Below are positions 50,573-60,297 of a stretch of DNA of 64,000 bases, in pieces. Positions within the stretch are counted from its first letter, which is position 1; every line of letters starts with the position of its first letter. The notes beneath the pieces were generated by a model. That model was given only the letters and a program-made list of their open reading frames with translations, was not told the origin of the DNA and searched no databases. The position numbers and the translations under genes were made by a program. This DNA is from Desulfosudis oleivorans (lineage in GTDB: Bacteria > Desulfobacterota > Desulfobacteria > Desulfobacterales > SURF-7), in the NCBI GenBank assembly GCA_020723325.1, contig DYJD01000032.1, forward strand, positions 18,068 to 82,067, given 5' to 3'.

Positions 50573-51401
50573 CCGGTCTTTGTTCGTTATTCGTCGTCCC
50601 TACCAAACCCCTCATTCTTCAAACCGCCAGGGAATTTGAAACCCATCTCCCAGGCATACCCATCGGACTTTACTACGGAGAAAAGAATGATCCGGTAAGC
50701 AACGGCGTCAACATCTGCACCTACACCTCCTTGCAAAAACATTTTGATTTGAACAAACTGCTTGAAAGCCTGCGCCGGAATTGATTTTGGGCGAGACCCC
50801 CAATAAAGAGCGGGAACACATTCTCTCTGGTTTCAAACATGGTCGAGTAGATACATTGATTCAGGTAGGCGTGCTCATCGAAGGCTGGGATGCCCCCCAA
50901 TGCAAATTGTTGATAGATCTTGCGCCCACGCTTTCCCTAGTGCGGGCCACGCAGAAATATTTCCGCGTAATGACACGTTACCAGGATAAAGAAGCGCGCA
51001 TCATCGTCCTTTTACCAAAGAATATCCACAAGCCGCCGATTTTACCCATCGATCTTTTCCTACAGCCTGGAGAAACATATCAAGTTCCTACACCGGAAGA
51101 TTATTTGTTGATACAAGAGCAGAACCACAGAGTGAATGAATTACTAGAGGAACTTGATGAGCGCACAAAATGGATAATAAAATATCGTTTGGAACTTACT
51201 GGAGATCCGGAATTGACATGGGAAAAGATCGGTATCGTATTCGATGTATCCAAGGAACGGGCTCGCCAAATTTTTTACAAAGGAGCGAAAAAACTTGGCC
51301 AGAAATTAATGAGGGACATGAGGGATGCGAATCCCGTCATTCATTTCCAATCCCATTCTGAATTTATCAATTTTTATAAGGGTGAATATTCAAAACTATA
51401 A
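50560..51401 (+). pseudogene. Broken DEAD-type helicase fused to a sigma-70 region-4-like domain
   Basis: The first part (to 50784) holds a motif-Ia-like segment (LFVVPTKPLILQTAREFETH) and CTYTSLQKHF; the second (50781-51401, other frame) has the motor end (VLIEGWDAPQCKLLIDLAPT, then SLVRATQKYFRVMTRYQDKE) and a C-terminal WEKIGIVFDVSKERARQI, which looks like sigma region 4. The Walker A loop, the DEAD box and the region between are lost, and the frames differ. It is therefore a decayed gene. The intact parent would have been a helicase with a DNA-binding tail. Confidence 0.6.
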
Positions 51402-51558
51402 AGGAAAGGCCGAGGCTTACCAGGTAAAAACAGGTGCTTTTGGCTATCGAAAAGCTGGAGGCCAGTCATGGCACAAAAAAATGATAAATATACATATCGG
51501 GTTACCTGGTCTGAAGAAATGTTCTTACTCCAAAATGAGCGAAAAAAATGATCCGCAT

Positions 51559-51924
51559 TCATCCGCACAATTCCGCTACGGCTTTCAGCAGGTCTTCCTT
51601 TTCCACGGGTTTGGCAAAAGCATGGCGTATTCCCATGGCTTTGGCAATGGCGAGATAGTTCTCCGGCTTGGCCCGCCCGCCGCCGGAAATGGCGATGATC
51701 CGGATATCCGGATGCTTCTTCTTCAACTCCATGATGGTTTCTATCCCCTCTTTGTCGGGCATGACCAGATCAGTGATGATCACATCCGCCCCTTTTTCTT
51801 CGAACACCCGGATGCCTTCATTCCCGTTGGCCGCCTCTTCCACTGCGTATCCCGCCTTTTCCAGAATTTTTCGCAACATGATGCGGATCATGTGTTCATC
51901 ATCAATCACCAGAATTCGTTTCAT
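51559..51924 (-). CDS. Single-domain response regulator (receiver only)
   Basis: A 121-residue receiver domain: acidic pocket VIDDEH at the start, phospho-acceptor D52 in IITDLVMPDKEG, conserved Ser in IAISGGG and Lys in FAKPVEKEDL. There is no output domain. Its start overlaps the end of the hybrid kinase gene by 23 bases, so it is probably the kinase's shuttle or sink for phosphoryl groups. Confidence 0.92.
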   Translation of the reverse strand: MKRILVIDDEHMIRIMLRKILEKAGYAVEEAANGNEGIRVFEEKGADVIITDLVMPDKEGIETIMELKKKHPDIRIIAISGGGRAKPENYLAIAKAMGIRHAFAKPVEKEDLLKAVAELCG

Positions 51925-54661
51925 CCTTTGTCTCCTTTTGTGGGGCGCCGTCCATCAGGTTGCGTATGGCGCTCAGCAGATCTTTGGTTATCAACGGTTT
52001 GTGCAAGAGCTCCGCGATTCCTTTTGCGCGCACTTTTTCCCTGGATATGGCCTCGCTGAAACCGGTGCAGAGAATCACGGGCATGGCCGGTCGTATTTCC
52101 AATATTTTTTCAGCCAATTCCAGGCCGGTCATGCTCGGCATATTCATGTCGGTCACCACCAGATCATAATGGAGCGGATCTGCGCGAAATGCTTCCAAGG
52201 CCTTCACGCCGTCTGCGTGTGCTTGGATATGATAGCCGCGGCTGCCCAATGACTTCTCCACAAAACGCACAATCATTTCATCGTCGTCCACGAATAGAAT
52301 TCTTTCCGCGCCTTTGCGATCCTGGGCCTCATCCTTACTGATTTCCTCTTTTTCTTCCAGGGAACAGACCGGGAAAAAAAGGTGAAAAGCGGTGCCCTGA
52401 TCAGGTCGGCTTTCCACATGGATCACGCCGCCGTATTCCTTTACGATTCCGTGAACCATGGCCAGTCCCAGTCCCGTGCCTTTACCTACATCTTTGGTGG
52501 TGAAAAACGGTTCAAAGATGCGGTTGAGCACGGCGGGTTCCATTCCCTTTCCGGTATCCGACACCTCCAGTTGAATATAGTCGCCCGGTGCAAGGGCAAT
52601 TCCAGTGTCATTTTGATTCATACCGACCTTGGCATTTTCCAGTCGGATGGTTATGACCCCACCCTTTACCTGCATGGCATGGTAGGCGTTGGTGCAGAGA
52701 TTCATGACCACCTGGAGGATCTGGGTGACGTCGGCCATAATCAGGCCGCATTCTTCGTTGATATTCTGCCGAATCTCGATATTGGTGGGAATAATCTTGC
52801 GGATCAGGTTCAGCGCCTCTTTTATGACCGGCTGAAGGCGGATGGGCCTGGGATCCTGTTTGTACTGGCGACTGAAAGTCAGGATCTGGTTGATCAAATC
52901 CACGCCGCGTTTGTGGGAAACCATGACGTTTTGCAGGCATTGGGCAGCCTCGCTGCCTTTGGGTACTTCGTCGTAAGCCAGCTCCGTAAAACCGATGGCG
53001 GCATATAAAATATTGTTGAAATCATGGGCGATGCCTCCGGCCAAGGTTCCGATGGATTCCAGCCTTTGGGCCTGCTGCAGTCTTTCATTCAATTCTCGTT
53101 TTTCGGATTCAATTTTTTTCTGATCGGTTATGTCCCGGATCACGGCGGCGATGCCCTGGATGTTGTTTTTGGCATCTAGTACCTTGTGCTTGACCACATG
53201 AAAATTTCTGTCAGCAATCCTTTCTTCCGCGGAGACATAACCTGAATGCAAGGCCTCCATATCGCTTTTCAGGCATTTAACGGCCTCGGCTTCCGGCATG
53301 AAATCATGGTCGGTTTTGCCGATAATATCATCGACCTTGACATGGAAGACGGCTTCATGCTCCCGGTTTGCGATCTGATAGCAAAGATTCGTATCTTTTA
53401 AAAAGATAAGATCCCTGGATGAATTGATTAAAGAATAGATTTTGTGTAAATATTCCTCCCGTTCCTGCTTGGTGATGTTGATTTTGTCCACAAGTCCCAG
53501 AAGAAGAAGCATGATACATAAGACCGAACCCATTTGCGCGCCGTATTGGGTTAAGAGGACAACCGGCAAAACGCCGGTGATCCTCAGCATGACAAGCACC
53601 AAGCCGGATAAAAGAGCGGTATCGGCCATCAGGAAATAGCCGGCCGGACGGAAATTTTTTTTCAGACAGATCAGGCCGCTGACCAGGAACAAGACGAAAG
53701 TACAAGTCGCGAGCACGGGTATAATCGTTGGAACAATTGCCGGCAAAGTCGGTTGCAATAGAATGACAAACAGCAGAATAACCGGATAAATTATATGAGT
53801 GTACAGAAGTCCGATGATCAGTTTATCCAGCTTGGGCATCAATTGTGGCGTATTTAAAAAGGTCCGGGTGAATTGCAGCATCCCCATCACTCCGAACATG
53901 GCGATAAAAAAGGAGCTATAATTGGTCAACCAAAAATTATCCGGCCATAAATATTCCGTTGCCAAACCGTCCTCGCAGGCCTGAAAAAGAACAAATCCCA
54001 ATATGGCCCATATGTGATATAAATAGTTTTTCTCCCGCAGCGTGACAAAGAAAAATAGACTATAGATGAGCATCAAGAACATACACCCATAGTAAATGCC
54101 GATAACAGTTTGCCCAAAATTCACCATTTCTGCAAAACCGGTGCAGGTCCATAAGGTGATGGGCAAAATAAGATTGTCTCCCAAAATGGAGTCGAAGCGC
54201 ATATAATAAGTCTGTTCTCCTTTTGGGATGGGAATCGGAAAAACGAAATTCCGGTACTGGATTTCCCTGGTATGGAACGGGAAATGGTCGCCGCTTGTTT
54301 TTTGGATATATTTCCCTGAAGCGGGAATATAGATATCAACACGGTCCAAATAGGGAAAGGCGGCTTCAAGGTAGTAGTCGGCCTGGGGGGAAGAATTTTT
54401 TATGGTAAATCGGACCCAGAAAGCCGAAGCCGTATAACCGAAATTCGGTGCATTCACATGGGAGGCTTTCCACCGACTTGAAAATTGATCGGATCGGATG
54501 TCCTCAAAAGTCAGCTTTTTGTCCGCATCCTCGATTAGATCAAGATGCATTCCGAGGGGATATTTTTTCTGGGTGCCGTCAATGAAAATCGGCGGCGCAG
54601 CGAGTATTCTCCCGGGCGCAAGCAGTAGTAAAACGGATATGATTACTCCAATCGGTTTCAT
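51902..54661 (-). CDS. Hybrid histidine kinase with 7TMR-DISM sensor
   Basis: A 919-residue membrane kinase. A signal sequence (LLLLAPGRILAAPP) is followed by a periplasmic 7TMR-DISM extracellular domain (GYTASAFWVRFTIKNSS), then about seven membrane helices (roughly 185-390). A PAS domain follows (NSSRDLIFLKDTNLCYQIAN), then the HisKA box GGIAHDFNNILYAAIGF, the HATPase (NLCTNAYHAMQ; DTGKGMEP; GTGLGLAMVHGIV) and a C-terminal receiver (LFVDDDEMI, DLVVTDMNMP). DISM domains bind carbohydrate-like ligands in some homologues; the ligand here is unknown. It is coded with a single receiver gene. Confidence 0.9.
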   Translation of the reverse strand: MKPIGVIISVLLLLAPGRILAAPPIFIDGTQKKYPLGMHLDLIEDADKKLTFEDIRSDQFSSRWKASHVNAPNFGYTASAFWVRFTIKNSSPQADYYLEAAFPYLDRVDIYIPASGKYIQKTSGDHFPFHTREIQYRNFVFPIPIPKGEQTYYMRFDSILGDNLILPITLWTCTGFAEMVNFGQTVIGIYYGCMFLMLIYSLFFFVTLREKNYLYHIWAILGFVLFQACEDGLATEYLWPDNFWLTNYSSFFIAMFGVMGMLQFTRTFLNTPQLMPKLDKLIIGLLYTHIIYPVILLFVILLQPTLPAIVPTIIPVLATCTFVLFLVSGLICLKKNFRPAGYFLMADTALLSGLVLVMLRITGVLPVVLLTQYGAQMGSVLCIMLLLLGLVDKINITKQEREEYLHKIYSLINSSRDLIFLKDTNLCYQIANREHEAVFHVKVDDIIGKTDHDFMPEAEAVKCLKSDMEALHSGYVSAEERIADRNFHVVKHKVLDAKNNIQGIAAVIRDITDQKKIESEKRELNERLQQAQRLESIGTLAGGIAHDFNNILYAAIGFTELAYDEVPKGSEAAQCLQNVMVSHKRGVDLINQILTFSRQYKQDPRPIRLQPVIKEALNLIRKIIPTNIEIRQNINEECGLIMADVTQILQVVMNLCTNAYHAMQVKGGVITIRLENAKVGMNQNDTGIALAPGDYIQLEVSDTGKGMEPAVLNRIFEPFFTTKDVGKGTGLGLAMVHGIVKEYGGVIHVESRPDQGTAFHLFFPVCSLEEKEEISKDEAQDRKGAERILFVDDDEMIVRFVEKSLGSRGYHIQAHADGVKALEAFRADPLHYDLVVTDMNMPSMTGLELAEKILEIRPAMPVILCTGFSEAISREKVRAKGIAELLHKPLITKDLLSAIRNLMDGAPQKETKDETNSGD

Positions 54662-55049
54662 GGCGGATCAATCGCAAGAGGTTGATCGGATATATAACTT
54701 TGGTTGATGTAACGAGAATCACGAACAGGGTCTTGAAAAAAATTTAACAGGTAAAAATTAAAGTAGAATATAACAGTTCCATGTTTCCATTGTCAATTTG
54801 TTTGCGCCGATGCTACAGGGCAACCGGATGTAGGCTTGGCGCGGAATATGCGGCCACAAAATTCTTACATATGATTGCCCCATGCCTAAGTGCAAAGAGC
54901 CTTGATGACAAAACGTCATGAACGTTATAATGTCTCAAAATGCAGGAAGATGATATTATGGCCACAGCCGCGAAACGTGCCGCTAAATATTTTGGCCTTT
55001 TTGCACATAGGGCGTTTAAATTAAAAGAATCCTCAGTTATTTTTTTGAC
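54662..55049. other. Divergent gap between the histidine kinase and the hydrolase
   Basis: This 388-base stretch must hold promoters for both divergent genes. I see no ORF with a credible start and no convincing promoter box; a small inverted pair around 54915-54931 (ATGACGTTTTGTCAT-like) is the only structure noticed. Confidence 0.35.
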
Positions 55050-55919
55050 ATGTTCCGAAACGGTGATGTAAAATTTTTTACGACCCGCCATGGCTCGCGC
55101 CTTGCCGCGGATGTGTGGGGACTCGATGAACAGCAACCTGTTTTACTGCTCCATGGCGGCGGGCAGAACCGGTATTCATGGGGCGAGACCGCGCGCGTGA
55201 TCGCTTCCAAGGGTTTCCAGGCGATTGCGCTCGATTTAAGAGGCCATGGCGAAAGCGACTATGCAATGGACGGCGATTATCGCATTGACAGTTTTGCGGA
55301 TGATATCGTTTCTGTGATTGGAGATCTGCACTCCCCGCCTGTGCTGGTGGGGGCATCGCTGGGCGGAATAATATCTTTGATTGCGGCAGGTGAGCGAAGA
55401 GCCCCCGTGAAGAGCCTCATTCTGGTGGATGTGGCATTTCGGGCGGCGGTTGAAGGGGCGGATCGGATCCTGTCGTTTATGAGAAAATATAAGAACGGCT
55501 TTGATTCCATGGAACAAGCCGCAAAGGCGATTTCCATCTACCTTCCTCACCGCAACCGCTCGGCCGAGAAAGCGGGTAAGAGCCGGAATTTTGATAAATA
55601 TCTGCGCAGGAAAAACGACGGAAGGTATTATTGGCATTGGGATCCACGGTTTTTAGATACAGTCAAAGTGGAAGAGTTAATGGACACACAGAGACTTATC
55701 AAGGCAGCCCGCTTCATTAAGGCACCATTACTCCTGTTGCGGGGAATGCTCAGCGATGTCGTGACCGAGGATATAGCAAAGGAGCTGGTTGAGATCTTGC
55801 CGCATGCGAAAAGCATCACCATACCTGGAGCCGCCCATACGGTTCCCGGCGATTCAAATTTCATCTTTACCGAGTACATTGTGGCGTTCTTGGGGGGCAA
55901 GTCTCCTCTTGACCCTTAA
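55050..55919 (+). CDS. Alpha/beta hydrolase
   Basis: A 289-residue hydrolase. The oxyanion HGG region is VLLLHGGGQNRYSW, then LDLRGHGESDY, the nucleophile elbow GASLGG (Ser), the acid in MLSDVVTEDI and the final His in PGAAHTVPGD. A helical lid sits at about 145-215. The layout fits esterases, haloperoxidase-like and epoxide hydrolase-like enzymes; the substrate cannot be told. It faces glnA convergently, with a shared terminator between. Confidence 0.88.
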   Translation: MFRNGDVKFFTTRHGSRLAADVWGLDEQQPVLLLHGGGQNRYSWGETARVIASKGFQAIALDLRGHGESDYAMDGDYRIDSFADDIVSVIGDLHSPPVLVGASLGGIISLIAAGERRAPVKSLILVDVAFRAAVEGADRILSFMRKYKNGFDSMEQAAKAISIYLPHRNRSAEKAGKSRNFDKYLRRKNDGRYYWHWDPRFLDTVKVEELMDTQRLIKAARFIKAPLLLLRGMLSDVVTEDIAKELVEILPHAKSITIPGAAHTVPGDSNFIFTEYIVAFLGGKSPLDP

Positions 55920-55968
55920 AACCAGGTAGCGCCGGTTGTCGGACCAATTTAGCCGACCGTCAGTTATG

Positions 55969-56002
55969 AAAAAGCCCGTCGCAAGACCGCAACGGGCTTT
56001 TT
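55969..56002. terminator. Bidirectional intrinsic terminator
   Basis: AAAAAGCCCGT (55969-55979) and ACGGGCTTTTT (55992-56002) form an 11-base-pair hairpin with an A-run before and a T-run after, so it can stop both the hydrolase (plus) and glnA (minus) transcripts. Confidence 0.9.
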
Positions 56003-56022
56003 CTTTAAATATTGGGTCAAGA

Positions 56023-57447
56023 CTAGATGTCGTAATACAGGAAAAATTCGTGGGGATGGGGACGCAGCTTGACCGCATTGGATTCTTGTTTGATCTTGTA
56101 TTCAATCCAGGTATCGAGCACATCCTGGGTGAAGACATCCCCCTTCAGCAGGAATTCGGAGTCGGCTTGCAAGGCGGCCAGGGCTTCATCCAGGGAGCCC
56201 GGCGCCGAAGGCACCAACGCCAGCTCTTCCGGCGGCAGATCATAAATGTTTTTATCCAGGGGCTGACCCGGATCGATCTTCTTTTCAATGCCGTCGATGG
56301 CCGCCATCAAAACCGCGGAAAAGGCCAGATAGCCGTTGCAGGACGGATCCGGTGTGCGGAATTCGATGCGTTTGGCCTTGGGTGAGGAACTGTACATGGG
56401 AATCCGGATGGCGGCGCTGCGGTTGCGGCTGGAATAGGCCAGATTCACCGGCGCCTCAAAGCCCGGCACCAGGCGTTTATAAGAATTGGTGGTGGGATTG
56501 GTGATGGCGCAAAGGGCCTTGCAATGCTTGAGAATGCCGCCGATGGCCCACAAGGCTTCCTGGGAAACACCCGCGTATTTGTCGCCGGCAAAAAGCGGTT
56601 TGCCTTGCTTCCAGATGCTGAGATGGGTGTGCATGCCGCTGCCGTTGTCCTCAAAAAGGGGCTTGGGCATGAAGGTGACGGTGTGGCCGTTACGGGTTGC
56701 CACATTTTTAAGAACATATTTGAACCACACCATCTGGTCGCTCATCTGCAACAGGGGCTTGAAGCGCATATCGATTTCCGCCTGGCCGGCGGTGGCTACT
56801 TCATGGTGTTGGCATTCCACATCGATGCCGAGCTTTTCCAGGGTCAGCATCATCTCTGTGCGCAGATCCTGAAATTTATCCGTGGGCGGCACCGGGAAAT
56901 AGCCTTCCTTCAGGCGCGGTTTGTACCCGAGGTTGGGCGACTCTTCCCTGGCGCTGTTCCAAATGCCTTCAACGGAATCCACTTCGTAGAAGGCCAGGTT
57001 TCTTGAGGACTCGAAACGGACGCTGTCGAAAATGAAAAATTCGGCTTCCGGACCGATGTAGGCCGTGTCGCCGATACCGCTGCTTTTCAAAAAGGCCTCG
57101 GCTTTTTTGGCGATGTTGCGCGGATCGCGGGTATAAGCCTCCCGGGTGATGGGGTCGACAATATCACCGATCAGGACCAGGGTCGGTTCCTTATAGAAAG
57201 GATCCATTTTCGCCGTGGTCGGGTCCGGGATTACCAGCATGTCGCTCATGTTGATGGGCTGCCAGCCGCGGATGCTGGACCCGTCGAATCCAAAACCATC
57301 TTCAAAGCTGGATTCCTCAAGTTCACAAATGGGCACTGAAAAATGCTGCCAGATCCCTGGAAAGTCCATGAAACGAATATCCACGACTTTGGCGTTGTTC
57401 TCTTTGGCCATTTGCAATACGTCTTTTACGGTTATTGTTTTCATCAT
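56023..57447 (-). CDS. glnA: Glutamine synthetase type I
   Basis: A 474-residue GSI. Motifs: DGSSIRGWQ (substrate loop), [16 protein letters not shown] (active site), [17 protein letters not shown] (ATP/glutamate), [30 protein letters not shown], and the adenylylation region [12 protein letters not shown] with the modifiable Tyr, so it is of the adenylylated (GSI-beta) kind. It condenses ammonium and glutamate. Two ATGs are adjacent (57447, 57444); the second has the better spacing to AAGGAG. It is the third gene after glnK-amtB, 35 bases downstream of amtB. Confidence 0.97.
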   Translation of the reverse strand: MMKTITVKDVLQMAKENNAKVVDIRFMDFPGIWQHFSVPICELEESSFEDGFGFDGSSIRGWQPINMSDMLVIPDPTTAKMDPFYKEPTLVLIGDIVDPITREAYTRDPRNIAKKAEAFLKSSGIGDTAYIGPEAEFFIFDSVRFESSRNLAFYEVDSVEGIWNSAREESPNLGYKPRLKEGYFPVPPTDKFQDLRTEMMLTLEKLGIDVECQHHEVATAGQAEIDMRFKPLLQMSDQMVWFKYVLKNVATRNGHTVTFMPKPLFEDNGSGMHTHLSIWKQGKPLFAGDKYAGVSQEALWAIGGILKHCKALCAITNPTTNSYKRLVPGFEAPVNLAYSSRNRSAAIRIPMYSSSPKAKRIEFRTPDPSCNGYLAFSAVLMAAIDGIEKKIDPGQPLDKNIYDLPPEELALVPSAPGSLDEALAALQADSEFLLKGDVFTQDVLDTWIEYKIKQESNAVKLRPHPHEFFLYYDI

Positions 57448-57482
57448 TATTCTCCTTGGATTTTAATCAACAGATCGTCTGT

Positions 57483-58805
57483 TTAGCTAATCTCAAAGGC
57501 ACGCTCGCCATGGATGGCGTTGTCCAGACCCTGGATTTCCTCTTCCCGGCTCACCCGCAGGCCGCCGGTCAACAAACCGGTGACCTTGATCACGATGAAT
57601 GTGGCAACAGCCGTGTACAGAGCTGTTGCCAGGATGGAGAGCAGTTGAATGCCGAGCTGTTTGGGATTGCCGAAAAACAAACCCCTGGCACTGTCCATGA
57701 TCTTGGGATCGGCAAACAGGCCGGTGGCAACGGCGCCCCAGGCCCCGCACATGCCGTGCACGCCGAAGGCGTCCAGGGAATCGTCGTAACCGATCTTGTG
57801 TTTGAGAATGGCTACGCTGAAAAAGCCGAACACCCCGGCCACCAGACCGATGATCAAGGCCCCCAGCAGGTTGACATAACCGGCCGCCGGCGTGATGGCC
57901 ACCAGACCGGCCACGATGCCCGAGGCAATGCCCAGCACCGTGGGTCTTTTGTTATGAATCCACTCGGCCAGCATCCAGGCCAGGCCCGCCATGGCTGCGG
58001 AAGTATTAGTCACCAGAAAGGCCGAGGCGGCCACGCCGTCCGCCGCCAGGCGGCTGCCGGCATTGAAGCCGAACCAGCCGAACCATAGTAGGGCCGCGCC
58101 CAGGGCGGTGAGGGAAATACTGGAGGGAAACATGGCTTCCTTGCCGTAACCGATGCGTTTGCCCAGCACCAGGGCCAGCACCAGGCCGGCCACGCCGGCA
58201 TTGATATGCACCACGTTGCCGCCGGCAAAATCCAGGGCACCCATGCTCATCATCCAGCCGTTGCCCCAGACCCAATGGGCTATGGGACAGTAGACCAGGG
58301 TGATCCACAGCACGGCAAACACCAGCCAGGCGGAGAATTTCATGCGGTCCACAATGGAGCCCAGCACCAGGGCCACGGTGATGGCGGCAAAAGTCATCTG
58401 GAAAAGGGCGAACACGATGGTGGGGATGGTGCCGGAAAGACTATTCACACCGATGCCGGCCATGAACAGGTTATCCAGGCCGCCGATGATGCCGCCCTTA
58501 TCCGGTCCGAACGCCAGGGTATAGCCCCACATCACCCAGACCACACTGCCGATGCAATAGGAGGCAATGGTCATGGCAAAGGTGTTCAACAGGTTTTTGT
58601 AGCGGGACATGCCGCCGTAAAACAGGGCCAGCCCGGCCGGGGTCATCATCATCACCAAAGCCGTGGCCATGATCACCCAGGCCGTATCCCCTGAATTCAA
58701 AGTGCTGACAATTTTGTCGGCTCCCGGCGGCGGTGCTGTTTCTTCAGCCCAGGCGGAACCGAGAACAGCGGTCAGCAGCAGACATACAACCATTAATTTT
58801 TTCAT
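57483..58805 (-). CDS. amtB: Ammonium transporter
   Basis: A 440-residue Amt/Rh transporter; the start at 58805 follows AGGAGG and gives a cleavable signal (LMVVCLLLTAVLGSAWA). Eleven membrane segments follow. Amt signature stretches are present: DTAWVIMATALVMMMTPAGL with GLALFYGG, DFAGGNVVHINAGVAGLVLA with the pore His, and FGVHGMCGAWGAVATGLFA with the second pore His. It lets ammonium in when nitrogen is scarce and is blocked by the PII protein encoded just upstream. Confidence 0.95.
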   Translation of the reverse strand: MKKLMVVCLLLTAVLGSAWAEETAPPPGADKIVSTLNSGDTAWVIMATALVMMMTPAGLALFYGGMSRYKNLLNTFAMTIASYCIGSVVWVMWGYTLAFGPDKGGIIGGLDNLFMAGIGVNSLSGTIPTIVFALFQMTFAAITVALVLGSIVDRMKFSAWLVFAVLWITLVYCPIAHWVWGNGWMMSMGALDFAGGNVVHINAGVAGLVLALVLGKRIGYGKEAMFPSSISLTALGAALLWFGWFGFNAGSRLAADGVAASAFLVTNTSAAMAGLAWMLAEWIHNKRPTVLGIASGIVAGLVAITPAAGYVNLLGALIIGLVAGVFGFFSVAILKHKIGYDDSLDAFGVHGMCGAWGAVATGLFADPKIMDSARGLFFGNPKQLGIQLLSILATALYTAVATFIVIKVTGLLTGGLRVSREEEIQGLDNAIHGERAFEIS

Positions 58806-58840
58806 CTCACGATCCTCCTCTTTTTCTGTATTAATGATGA

Positions 58841-59200
<360 letters not shown>

Positions 59201-59227
59201 TCATTTGCTGTGTTGGAGATCATATGG

Positions 59228-59244
59228 AGCAATGCCTGTGCCAA
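59228..59244 (-). promoter_or_regulatory. Sigma-54 promoter of glnK-amtB-glnA
   Basis: On the minus strand the sequence TTGGCACAGGCATTGCT matches the sigma-54 consensus TGGCAC-N5-TTGC(T/A) with the GG and GC dinucleotides at the -24 and -12 spacing. It is about 50 bases upstream of the glnK start. It implies NtrC-type activation under nitrogen limitation. Confidence 0.85.
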
Positions 59245-59538
59245 GTTGAAACTGGATCTGAATTTCTTATCAACATACTGATATAATGTTAATCTGTTAA
59301 AGATAAAGGGATTTCGAGGTAAAATAGTTATCATACATTTTTGCAATCATTATGCTTATTAAATACAAAAATGTATTTTTATATCCAATTCTTTCAATTT
59401 TAATTATATACGGAAACACCTTATCAGCCCCAATTCCAGTATAGTTCAACAGGCTGTATTCACGCTATCATTGACACGCAAACGCCCTTCGAATACATTC
59501 CGATATCAAAAAAGGCGGAACAGTATTACCGGAATTAA

Positions 59539-59909
59539 CCGGAACATAAAACAGGCTACACCTGGGAAGAAAATAAAAAACCAGTGCAGTACGAATTCAA
59601 TAAAGCCGGCTACAGGGGTTTTGAACATCCTATAAAAAAACCGCCACTGACAAAACGAATCACCATCATTGGAGATTCGTTTTCCGAAGCCCTGCAAGTC
59701 GATATCCACCAAACTTACTGGTTCAGGGTTGCTGAATTATTAAATGAAGACAGCTGGTTTCGGTGGGACCCCTTAATTTCGGTGTGGGCGCCTATGGAAC
59801 CACTCAGGCATGGCTGACACTGAAAGATTTAGCCCTTCGCTATGACCCTGATTTGGTCATTCTTCAGATTTTTCCATTAAATGATATCTGTGACAATTCC
59901 ATGTTTTGA
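59539..59909 (+). pseudogene. Frameshifted fragment of an SGNH-hydrolase gene
   Basis: The first frame reads YEFNKAGYRGFEH and ITIIGDSFSEALQV (GDS nucleophile block), then a shift moves to NFGVGAYGTTQAWLTLKDLA and DPDLVILQIFPLNDICDN, which is the next part of the same family. Both the N-terminal start and the C-terminal catalytic histidine are missing. It is a decayed gene. Confidence 0.65.
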
Positions 59910-60013
59910 ACTCTTTATCGTACCAACCATTGGAAAGGAGAAGCCAGATAAAAAATCCTGTCGGCGATCCATGTGGCAACTTTTGAATGCATTGCTTATG
60001 ATTCATTTTTCAA

Positions 60014-60042
60014 TTGAAAATTTAATTTGCATCCTATATAAT
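60014..60042 (+). promoter_or_regulatory. Sigma-70-type promoter of hipBA, implying a leaderless transcript
   Basis: TTGAAA (60014-60019) and TATAAT (60037-60042) are separated by 17 bases. The hipB ATG is at 60049, only 7 bases from the -10 box, so transcription should start at or next to the start codon. TGCAT (60028-60032) and ATGCA (60041-60045), 8 bases apart, make a small palindrome over the -10 box, a plausible HipB operator. Confidence 0.65.
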
Positions 60043-60048
60043 GCATTT

Positions 60049-60297
60049 ATGCTTTTTTCCATCGGACAACAAATTCGACAAGCCCGGAAATTTCGCAAAA
60101 TCACCCAGGCGGATCTGGCCCAAGCTCTGGGCATGAGCCGGACCACCATCGGCCAGATTGAAAACGGTACGGTTCAGGATGTCGGTGTGCGCAAGTTGAT
60201 CCGGATTCTGGAATACCTGGGACTGGAGCTTCGCACGCGGCCGGCCGGCCGGCCGCCCACCCTGGAGGAACTCCGGGAAGAGGAGCATAGTCCATGA
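60049..60297 (+). CDS. hipB: HipB-like antitoxin (XRE helix-turn-helix)
   Basis: An 82-residue DNA-binding protein. The helix-turn-helix is in GQQIRQARKFRKITQADLAQ and ALGMSRTTIGQIENG, the usual Cro/C1 type. A basic, proline-containing tail (LRTRPAGRPPTLEELREEEH) follows and probably reaches HipA. It overlaps hipA by 4 bases and has its own promoter with the -10 box adjoining the ATG. It should neutralise HipA and repress the operon. Confidence 0.85.
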   Translation: MLFSIGQQIRQARKFRKITQADLAQALGMSRTTIGQIENGTVQDVGVRKLIRILEYLGLELRTRPAGRPPTLEELREEEHSP

